Shown in pieces: positions 1-4,722 of a DNA stretch of 5,255 nt. A program made the position numbers and the translations under genes. Source of the stretch: Muribaculaceae bacterium (GTDB taxonomy: Bacteria > Bacteroidota > Bacteroidia > Bacteroidales > Muribaculaceae); NCBI GenBank assembly GCA_029062725.1, contig JAIDPP010000416.1, positions 1-5,255 on the forward strand, given 5' to 3'. The notes below the pieces were generated by a model. It had not been told where the DNA came from. It saw nothing but the letters and a program-made list of their open reading frames with translations, and searched no databases. How positions within the stretch are numbered: the stretch's first letter is position 1; every line of letters starts with the position of its first letter.

Positions 1-492
1 CTGGAGACGGAACGGACAGGGATGCAGGCCGAGATCGACAATCTTACCCTGGCGGTCCGGGAGCTTTATTTCCAGGTCACGGGGAATTATCCGCAGCCGC
101 TTGAGGCTGGGGCGGCTCCGATGGTGATGAGCCTTGGGGCAGATGAAGGGGATCAGACGGCTACATCGGCTCCGGCTCCAGGCTCGAGAAGGGACGAGAT
201 ATTGGGGCGCATCAGGGAGATTCTTGAATCCCGCGGCCGCGGGGAGGCTTCTTTGGAGGCGGAGCCTCCAGCGCTTGAACAAAACGGGAAGGGCGAGGCG
301 GAAGCTTCAATGGAGGGGGAGCCTCCTGCGCTTGAACAAAACGGGAATGACGAGGAGGAATCTTCTTTGGAGGCGGAGCCTCCTGCGCTTGAACAAAACG
401 GGAATGACGAGGCGGAGGCTTCTATGGAGGCGGAGTCTCCTGCACCGGGACAAATGGCTACGCGCAACATGGGGCAGACTGGGGAGGAATAG
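1..492 (+). CDS. Phage late-region protein with acidic Pro/Glu tandem-repeat C-terminus (5'-partial)
   Basis: I do not recognise the family. The frame is open from base 1, so the gene probably begins left of the window; an ATG at 22 would give 156 aa but has no clear claim to be the start. The visible N-terminal part (LETERTG, then MQAEIDNLTLAVRELYFQVT) looks helical and possibly coiled-coil. A linker rich in Ala, Pro and Gly follows at residues 28-56 (counted from the ATG at 22), then a charged helix (RRDEILGRIREILESRGRG, 56-74). Residues 79-135 are three near-identical 19-aa units of the type EAEPPALEQNG-NDEAEASM, followed by a decayed fourth. The C-terminal third is strongly acidic. It lies directly upstream of the lysis cassette on the same strand, so a virion or tail-associated protein, or a late accessory protein, is plausible. 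That is inference from position only. The gene ends in TAG at 490-492. Confidence 0.6.
   Translation: METERTGMQAEIDNLTLAVRELYFQVTGNYPQPLEAGAAPMVMSLGADEGDQTATSAPAPGSRRDEILGRIREILESRGRGEASLEAEPPALEQNGKGEAEASMEGEPPALEQNGNDEEESSLEAEPPALEQNGNDEAEASMEAESPAPGQMATRNMGQTGEE
256..453 (+). repeat. 57-bp in-frame tandem repeat, three full copies plus a degenerate fourth
   Basis: Units lie at 256-312, 313-369 and 370-426. A partial, diverged unit starts at 427 and fades by about 453. The most conserved stretch is a CCTCC(T/A)GCGCTTGAAC block followed by AAAACGGGAA, present in all three full copies. The preceding 15 bases (GEASL codons) resemble a unit end, so the array may once have been longer. Because 57 is a multiple of 3, copy-number change by slippage or recombination would keep the reading frame and alter only the length of the acidic tail. 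Confidence 0.9.
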
Positions 493-495
493 ATT

Positions 496-540
496 ATGAT
501 TGCGGGAATAAATTTAAGAATTAAATCTTTAATCCTATGA
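496..540 (+). CDS. Possible 14-codon leader ORF overlapping the holin start
   Basis: This is a very short ORF (MIAGINLRIKSLIL, stop TGA). A purine-rich Shine-Dalgarno-like GGGGAGGAAT (481-490) precedes its ATG, with 8 bases between GGAGG and the ATG. Its stop overlaps the ATG of the holin candidate as ATGA at 537-540. It fills almost the whole gap between the repeat protein and the holin. That geometry would permit translational coupling, but a 14-codon ORF in AT-rich DNA can easily arise by chance and there is no homology evidence. Function unknown. Confidence 0.25.
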   Translation: MIAGINLRIKSLIL

Positions 541-842
541 AACATCTGAAGGAGGAATTTGACAAATTGACGTTCAAGGATACGCTCCTCTACGCGCTGA
601 CGATCCTGAGCCTGACGGCGGCGTTCGTGCTGCTTTTCTGCGGGCTCTTCATCGCTCCTGAGGGGGAGATTCATGAGTCGGTGCTGACGGCTTTCGGACT
701 GGTGCTGTTCTTTGTAGGGGCCCTTCTGGGAATAGATTTGAAATACAGCAATATGACGGCGACGTTCAAGAAAAACGTGTTTGAGTGGCTGCGTCAGGAG
801 AATGACCAAAAAGAGAAAACTAATTTTAATATAGGAGATTGA
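537..842 (+). CDS. Putative class II-like holin (two transmembrane helices)
   Basis: A 101-aa protein with a charged N-terminus (MKHLKEEFDKLTFKD), a first hydrophobic helix at about residues 17-40, a short loop with PEGEIHES (41-48), a second helix at about 49-67, and a charged, hydrophilic tail rich in Lys, Glu and Asn. Size, two helices and predicted cytoplasmic termini fit small phage holins, which form holes in the inner membrane and set lysis timing. I see no family-specific motif, so the call rests on architecture and on its place one base upstream of a peptidoglycan hydrolase. Its start overlaps the stop of a 14-codon ORF. It could instead be another small phage membrane protein, such as an antiholin. 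Confidence 0.6.
   Translation: MKHLKEEFDKLTFKDTLLYALTILSLTAAFVLLFCGLFIAPEGEIHESVLTAFGLVLFFVGALLGIDLKYSNMTATFKKNVFEWLRQENDQKEKTNFNIGD
831..836 (+). promoter_or_regulatory. Shine-Dalgarno-like site of the endolysin gene
   Basis: TAGGAG lies 7 bases upstream of the ATG at 844, inside the last codons of the holin gene. It supports 844 as the endolysin start over the internal Met codons at residues 4 and 7. Bacteroidota genes often lack such sites, so its presence is informative here. Confidence 0.5.
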
Positions 843-843
843 T

Positions 844-1443
844 ATGGCAGAGATGGAGAAGATGATACCCCATATCCTACTTTGGGAGGTCGGGAAGACT
901 AAGGAGGAGAGAGAGGAGAAGATATGGGAGGGACTGACTCCTCGTCAGATCTACGAACGGGTGAGGAGCCGCGGTTACCATAACCTTCCCAACGACAAGG
1001 GCGGGCCGACGATGTGTGGTGTGACGCATAGGACATTTACCGAGTGGTGCAGATGGGTGGGTCGGCCGAAACCTACGGTTGAGGGACTTAAAGGACTCGG
1101 CTATGACGAATGGCTTGAGATATTGAAGGGTCTTTTCTGGAGGCCCTGCGGAGCTGATTATATATTGAACCAGTCGATAGCTGAGATGCTTGTTGACTGG
1201 CGATGGGTTAACGGGACTCAGGCGGTGAGGGATGCGCAGACGGTGCTTTCGTGTGTGGCCGACGGGATTGTCGGGCCTAAGACACTGGCGGCTCTGAATG
1301 ACAGGGATGAGGAAGGTGTATTCACCCGTCTGAAGAATGCCAGGCTTAGGAGCTATACAAGGATTGTGGAGCGGAACCCAAGTCAGGGGAAATGGCTGAA
1401 TGGATGGAAAAACCGCACAAATTCGATACATTACGAGCCATGA
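844..1443 (+). CDS. Phage endolysin: GH108-type N-acetylmuramidase with C-terminal peptidoglycan-binding domain
   Basis: A 199-aa peptidoglycan hydrolase expected to cut the MurNAc-GlcNAc backbone at lysis. The N-terminal GH108-like part shows HILLWEVG (10-17), then YHNLPNDKGGPTMCGVT (45-61), matching the family pattern in which a catalytic Glu (WEGG) lies just before the N/D-rich DxGGxTxxGVT loop. E15 is the best catalytic candidate. About 26 charged residues (18-43) separate it from the GGPT loop, where typical members have only a few. The C-terminal part (about 112-199) fits PG_binding_3: SIAEMLVDWRWVNG, then VADGIVGPKTLAALN (138-152), and W184/W188 near the end. There is no signal peptide, so it should depend on the holin for release. 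It lies 1 bp after the holin gene and shares an ATGA overlap with the next gene, so the three are probably co-translated. Confidence 0.88.
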   Translation: MAEMEKMIPHILLWEVGKTKEEREEKIWEGLTPRQIYERVRSRGYHNLPNDKGGPTMCGVTHRTFTEWCRWVGRPKPTVEGLKGLGYDEWLEILKGLFWRPCGADYILNQSIAEMLVDWRWVNGTQAVRDAQTVLSCVADGIVGPKTLAALNDRDEEGVFTRLKNARLRSYTRIVERNPSQGKWLNGWKNRTNSIHYEP

Positions 1444-1976
1444 AGAAGTATCTAATCTTTTTATTATTTCTTTCGCTGTTCCTCTCCTGTTCCACCCACA
1501 GGAGAAATGAGACGCGAATTGCGGAGTCATCAGCTTCTCAAATGGATTCCACTCTTATATCCCGGCTTCAGACAATGCTATTGCAGAAGACTCTACGAGA
1601 GCGCGATCGAGATAGTATCGGATGTCTGGAGAGGATCTCGATTCGCGACAGTGTGGTGACGATTCTTGATCCCTCCGGGAAAGTACTCGGCCGGGAACAT
1701 TTCCGAAGCCATACCAGGGCTACCGACATATCAAGGAACTCCGCAAGAAGCAGTGAAGGGGAGACAGAGGCGGTATTAAGGGATACCGACCAGAAAGAAA
1801 GACGGAGAGCTTCAGAATCGGTCCAATCCGAGAAAAAACTGAAAGAGGAAAAAACACCACCGCAGACATTGGTGAGAAAACGCGGTGTTGTGGTTATCTC
1901 AATCCTTCTGTTTGCGGTGGGTGGTTGGATTTGGGTCAGGCGAAAGAATCGAAAGAGGATATTCCCTCGATTTTAG
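1440..1976 (+). CDS. Lipoprotein with C-terminal transmembrane helix; candidate unimolecular spanin
   Basis: A 178-aa protein. Its ATG at 1440 overlaps the endolysin stop as ATGA. The N-terminus is a lipoprotein signal (MKKYLIFLLFLSLFLSC) with Cys17 as the likely lipidated residue; the lipobox FLSC is slightly non-canonical at -3. No acidic surface-export signal follows the Cys, which fits the inner face of the outer membrane. Residues 18-147 are polar and charged with possible helical segments (such as ERRRASESVQSEKKLKEE) and a predicted strand region (RISIRDSVVTILDPSGKVLG). A hydrophobic helix at about 149-166 is followed by RRKNRKR, suiting an inner-membrane anchor with a cytoplasmic tail. 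A lipid anchor at one end and a membrane helix at the other, next to holin and endolysin, is the layout of unimolecular spanins such as phage T1 gp11, which fuse the membranes in the last lysis step. The function is inferred from architecture and context. Confidence 0.65.
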   Translation: MKKYLIFLLFLSLFLSCSTHRRNETRIAESSASQMDSTLISRLQTMLLQKTLRERDRDSIGCLERISIRDSVVTILDPSGKVLGREHFRSHTRATDISRNSARSSEGETEAVLRDTDQKERRRASESVQSEKKLKEEKTPPQTLVRKRGVVVISILLFAVGGWIWVRRKNRKRIFPRF

Positions 1977-3087
1977 CATCGTTGATGATATGGGTATATA
2001 CCATCGTATGCTTCACGGAGGTATGGCCTAATAGTTTGGACAAGGTGCCTATATCCTTTGTACGGCGGTAGAAGATAGTTGCGAAAGTGTGGCGCGCGCT
2101 CTTGGCACTGATATTTTTCCGGATTTCCATTCTCTCCATGGCCAGCTTTATACGGCGGTTGAACCATTGGTCGGAAGGCATATCAGGAAGCAGGAAACCG
2201 TTCCGGCGGTCGGCGGCAAATTCTTTGTAAAGATTCTTTGCCGGCAAAGAAAGGGGAACACTAACGGCCACTTTAGTCTTTTTTCTGCGGTAGCGAATCT
2301 CGTCGTTATAGATATATTCAATCCTGAGTTCACGTAGATCCGATATGTGCATCCCGGTAAAAGCCATGAAAAGCCAAATCCGAAGGGCTTCATGTTCGGG
2401 AGCAGGTAGGGTATGGTCTCGGTATGAAGCGCAAACTCTGGTAAGCTCTTCCTCGGTAAGGAAGGTCACCTGCGGATCGCTTTTCGGCATCCTGAAGTTT
2501 TCAAAAGGATTGTGTTCGGCGCGTCCTTCCCTTGCTCCTGCCATGAAATGGGTTCGGATGATTCCCATATTCTTGGCCACGGTTCCCGGAGCATTACCTA
2601 AGTCTTTACGCAGATGTGCGGCATAGACGCGCAGCCAGTCTGAAGTAATATCCATGAATGTGATATCAGGAGAATAGTCTATGAGTTTCTCGATGGCGGT
2701 TTTGTGATGGCGATAAGTAGAGAATTCAATGGTGGTCTTCAATCGTTCGATACGTTCAAGGGCATATTTTGCGAAGGAGGCGGACGATCCCGGATTATGG
2801 TATTTAAAAAGAAATTCCTCTTTTGTGAGGCGCTGACACCTCAGGCGCGCCTCGATAAGGATTTCATTGATTCTTGAGAGGGTGTTGGCGATCAGAAGAT
2901 TTTTGTCACGTATCTCTGTGCCGGATCCTTTGATCAACTGTTTACCGGAATCCCATTGACGTGAAGTAACAAAGAGATTAAGAGGGATTCTCACTTTCTT
3001 ACCGGCGAGGCAAAAAACCGCATATAGCGGAGCTTTGCCGTCTTTTCTTTCCGCGTCAGAGCGACGCGAGACTCTAACATTAGCCAT
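1936..3087 (-). CDS. Prophage integrase, tyrosine recombinase of Bacteroidota type
   Basis: A 383-aa site-specific recombinase expected to integrate and excise the prophage. The N-terminal arm-binding part (ANVRVSRRSDAERKDGKAPL, then VRIPLNLFVTSRQWD, residues 2-46) is typical of Bacteroidota integrases. A SAM-like core-binding domain spans about 105-200 (FAKYALERIERL to EHNPFENFRMP). The catalytic domain follows: TGMHISDLREL with His247 where Arg I usually stands, RRKKTK (Lys270 the likely beta-hairpin lysine), SAKSARHTFAT (Lys329, Arg332, His333), LLGH (His355) and the nucleophile Tyr364 in MVYTHI. The start at 3087 is chosen because the family homology begins there; an in-frame ATG at 3213 would add 42 residues translating the repeat-containing upstream region. 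There is no perfect TAnnTTTG box upstream; TTAATTTG (3103-3110) and ATAATTTG (3182-3189), minus strand, each miss by one base. The 3' end overlaps the spanin candidate by 41 bp, tail to tail. Confidence 0.93.
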   Translation of the reverse strand: MANVRVSRRSDAERKDGKAPLYAVFCLAGKKVRIPLNLFVTSRQWDSGKQLIKGSGTEIRDKNLLIANTLSRINEILIEARLRCQRLTKEEFLFKYHNPGSSASFAKYALERIERLKTTIEFSTYRHHKTAIEKLIDYSPDITFMDITSDWLRVYAAHLRKDLGNAPGTVAKNMGIIRTHFMAGAREGRAEHNPFENFRMPKSDPQVTFLTEEELTRVCASYRDHTLPAPEHEALRIWLFMAFTGMHISDLRELRIEYIYNDEIRYRRKKTKVAVSVPLSLPAKNLYKEFAADRRNGFLLPDMPSDQWFNRRIKLAMERMEIRKNISAKSARHTFATIFYRRTKDIGTLSKLLGHTSVKHTMVYTHIINDAKIEGISSFDSFA

Positions 3088-3188
3088 GTGTCCAAAATTT
3101 TGCAAATTAAAAAACGGCCAAAACACAATCCTTTGATAGTCAATAAATTGCCTGTGTCTGTTTTGTGTCCGGCGAAACTTGCAAATTA
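3087..3188. repeat. Imperfect direct-repeat pair A upstream of the integrase
   Basis: TGTGTCC followed by TGCAAATTA occurs at 3087-3109 (7-bp spacer) and again at 3164-3188 (9-bp spacer), 77 bp apart. The position between an integrase start and a tRNA 3' end suits integrase arm-type sites or operator sites, but the function is inference. Confidence 0.55.
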
Positions 3189-3231
3189 TCAACGTGGCGT
3201 AAGTAGAAAACACTGATAATCAACAAATTGC
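3134..3231. repeat. 18-bp direct-repeat pair B upstream of the integrase
   Basis: TGATAGTCAATAAATTGC (3134-3151) and TGATAATCAACAAATTGC (3214-3231) match at 16 of 18 positions and start exactly 80 bp apart. They interleave with pair A, so 3087-3240 reads as a roughly 77-80 bp unit duplicated and then diverged. A 7-bp inverted pair, ATTATCA (3185-3191) and TGATAAT (3214-3220), adds dyad symmetry. These are candidate binding sites for the integrase, an excisionase or a repressor. Confidence 0.6.
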
Positions 3232-3261
3232 AAAGGAGTTCACAATGTGAACTCCTTTTTT
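3232..3261. terminator. Strong hairpin at the tRNA-Cys 3' flank, probable terminator
   Basis: A perfect 12-bp stem (3232-3243 with 3247-3258) with a 3-base loop. The rightward reading ends in six T (3256-3261). The leftward reading, the direction of the tRNA, ends in CTCCTTTGCAATTTG, a weaker T-rich tail. It starts 3 bases past the mature tRNA 3' end, so it most likely ends the tRNA transcript and may also shield the integrase region from rightward reading. It could be part of the attachment region. Confidence 0.65.
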
Positions 3262-3263
3262 AG

Positions 3264-3334
3264 AGGTTCCAACCAGATTCGAACTGGTGTGAACGGTTTT
3301 GCAGACCGGTACCTAACCACTCGGACATGGAACC
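3264..3334 (-). tRNA. tRNA-Cys (anticodon GCA)
   Basis: Read on the minus strand, the acceptor arm GGTTCCA (3334-3328) pairs perfectly with TGGAACC (3271-3265). The T arm is ACCAG-TTCGAAT-CTGGT. The anticodon loop is CTGCAAA with GCA, on a stem with four pairs (CGGT/ACCG) and a C-T mismatch at 27-43. The variable region is short. The discriminator base is U73, the known identity base of tRNA-Cys. The D-arm is irregular, which is not unusual for tRNA-Cys. CCA is not encoded (CT follows U73). The gene appears intact. Its 3' end points toward the prophage, so it is the likely integration target. Confidence 0.93.
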
Positions 3335-3479
3335 CTTTTCGTTTTCGGTTACAAAGTTACTACTTTTATTTTAACTGTGCAAGTGTTTTCTGAAAAAAGT
3401 TGAAAAATTTGATGTCGTATGGATAATTATTGATAAGACTGTAAATATTTTTAACAATTAGCGGTTTAAATGCGTTATA
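3335..3479. other. Intergenic region between tRNA-Cys and glycosyltransferase
   Basis: 145 bp of AT-rich DNA. The left part holds the leftward tRNA promoter. For the rightward glycosyltransferase I see only TATTTTTA (3446-3453), one base off the TAnnTTTG -7 box, with no TTTG at the right spacing. I do not call a promoter for that gene. Confidence 0.5.
3352..3383 (-). promoter_or_regulatory. Bacteroidota-type promoter of tRNA-Cys
   Basis: On the minus strand, TAACTTTG (3359-3352) is a perfect match to the Bacteroidota -7 consensus TAnnTTTG. A TTG (within CTTGC) lies 20 bases upstream, in the place of the -33 TTTG element. The start of transcription would fall near 3345, about 11 bases before the mature tRNA 5' end. 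This is also evidence for the taxonomic assignment. Confidence 0.7.
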
Positions 3480-4721
3480 ATGTTGATTATCCTGTTTAAC
3501 CCGGGAATCGTCAACGTTATGCAGCAGAACGAAAGATCATATATCAAAGGGCAGGAGGATGGATTATACGGTATCTTCAACGATAGTTTTCCTCCTATTC
3601 TTGACGGTGTTACCCTTACGGTGCAGAACTATGCTTATTGGTTTGCAAAAAAGGGTATGACCCCTTGTGTTGTGACTCCCTGGAATCCCGAGCATCCGCA
3701 ATATCCTTACGAAGTGATGAGGTATTTCTCTCTTCCGATATGGAACCGTGCTCCATACCGATACGGTTATCCAAAGCTTGACCCCTTTATCTGGAGAAAC
3801 TTAAGAAACAAGAATTTCAAAATTCTCCATTCTCATTGTCCTTTTTCATCGGGGCGTCTGGCAGTATATGTGAAGAGAAAACGGAATGTGCCTCTGATCG
3901 GAACCTTCCATTCAAAATACCGTCAGGATCTTCAACATTCTTTCCGACATTTGCCCTGGTGTGTGCCGATAATTATGAAGAGGATTCTTGATTTTTTCAA
4001 TGCCTGCGACGAGGTGTGGATTCCACAAGCATACGTTGAAGATACTGTGAGAGAGTATGGATATAAAGGGAAGCTGGAGGTTGTTGAGAACGGTAATGAC
4101 TTTGCTTCCATGGTTGAGGGAAACCTTTTCGAATATAAGAAGCAGGCCAGGGAAGCCGTTGGAATCCCTGAGGATGAGATAGCGTTGCTATTTGTAGGTC
4201 AGCATATAAAGGAGAAGGGGGTTGATACAATACTCGACACCTTGGACCTGCTTGACGGCAAACTGAAATTCCGAATGAACTTTATCGGTAACGGTTATGC
4301 CCTTAACGAAATGCGCCGTCGCGTGGATAGTTCAGGGCTTGGCGACAGAGTAAAGATTCATGGCGTCCTTAACGACCGGCAAACGCTTGCACGATATTAC
4401 GCGGCTTCGGATCTTTTTCTCTTTCCGTCGTTCTACGACAATGCTCCTCTGGTTGTCAGGGAGGCTGCCGCCATGGGTACACCGGCAGTGCTTCTTGAAG
4501 GCTCGACTTCCGCTGAGGTGATAACTGACGGTAGAAACGGTTTCCTGGTTAAAAAGAATCCTATGGAGTTCAAGAACCTCATCTCGCATCTTTCCGAAAA
4601 CCGTGAGGAATTATGGAGGGTGGCGGAGGAGGCAAACCGGACACTGGTAAGGAGTTGGGAAGATGTGGTAGGAGAGGTTGCCGACAGATATGATGTGTTA
4701 ATAAAAAACTATAGGAAGTAA
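3480..4721 (+). CDS. GT4-family (GT-B fold) glycosyltransferase
   Basis: A 413-aa retaining glycosyltransferase, probably using a nucleotide sugar to glycosylate a lipid or envelope acceptor. The N-terminal domain carries GIFNDSFPPILDGV (31-44), NYAYWFAKKG, ILHSHCPFSSGRLAVYVKRK (115-134) and TFHSKY (142-147). The C-terminal donor domain has LLFVGQHIKEKGVDTIL (236-252, with Lys246), FIGNG, IHGVLNDR and FPSFYDNAPLVVREAAAMGTP (315-335). The last is the EX7E-type motif with Asp320 in the first position and Glu328 in the second. The motifs resemble diacylglycerol glucosyltransferase-like GT4 enzymes, but the substrate cannot be read from sequence. The start is uncertain: relatives usually begin about 3 residues before IFNDSFPP, while this frame has about 30 extra residues; Met14 (3519) is another option. 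The 1-bp gap to a flippase-like gene suggests an operon. It lies outside the prophage. Confidence 0.87.
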   Translation: MLIILFNPGIVNVMQQNERSYIKGQEDGLYGIFNDSFPPILDGVTLTVQNYAYWFAKKGMTPCVVTPWNPEHPQYPYEVMRYFSLPIWNRAPYRYGYPKLDPFIWRNLRNKNFKILHSHCPFSSGRLAVYVKRKRNVPLIGTFHSKYRQDLQHSFRHLPWCVPIIMKRILDFFNACDEVWIPQAYVEDTVREYGYKGKLEVVENGNDFASMVEGNLFEYKKQAREAVGIPEDEIALLFVGQHIKEKGVDTILDTLDLLDGKLKFRMNFIGNGYALNEMRRRVDSSGLGDRVKIHGVLNDRQTLARYYAASDLFLFPSFYDNAPLVVREAAAMGTPAVLLEGSTSAEVITDGRNGFLVKKNPMEFKNLISHLSENREELWRVAEEANRTLVRSWEDVVGEVADRYDVLIKNYRK

Positions 4722-4722
4722 G

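Noticed and set aside
134..499. Second plus-strand frame through the 57-bp repeats (Arg/Leu-rich)
   Set aside because: Any frame without a stop in one 57-bp unit stays open through all of them. The composition is Arg/Leu-rich low complexity, and the other frame extends upstream past the window edge.
153..809. Long minus-strand open frame opposite the repeat protein and holin
   Set aside because: It runs through the GC-rich repeats and two well-supported plus-strand genes, and its translation shows only low-complexity Ser/Ala-rich repeats. It is a shadow of the repeat array.
1392..1439. Upstream ATG extending the spanin candidate by 16 residues
   Set aside because: It would put a charged stretch before the lipoprotein signal. 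The ATG at 1440 gives a proper signal peptide and the ATGA overlap.
877..1530. Minus-strand open frame opposite the endolysin
   Set aside because: It is fully antisense to a clear GH108 gene and has no recognisable domain.
1949..1974. Possible terminator at the end of the spanin candidate (GAGG/CCTC hairpin then TTTT)
   Set aside because: Only four continuous pairs with a bulged extension, and it lies inside two coding regions. It is too weak to call.
3088..3213. N-terminal extension of the integrase from ATG 3213
   Set aside because: The 42 residues translate the repeat-bearing regulatory region, and the family homology begins with ANVRVSRR directly after the ATG at 3087.
3215..3491. 11-bp inverted match GATAATCAACA (3215-3225) to TGTTGATTATC (3481-3491) flanking the tRNA
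   Set aside because: Short and AT-rich, with one arm at the start of the glycosyltransferase gene. It is likely chance; no further extension of the match is seen.
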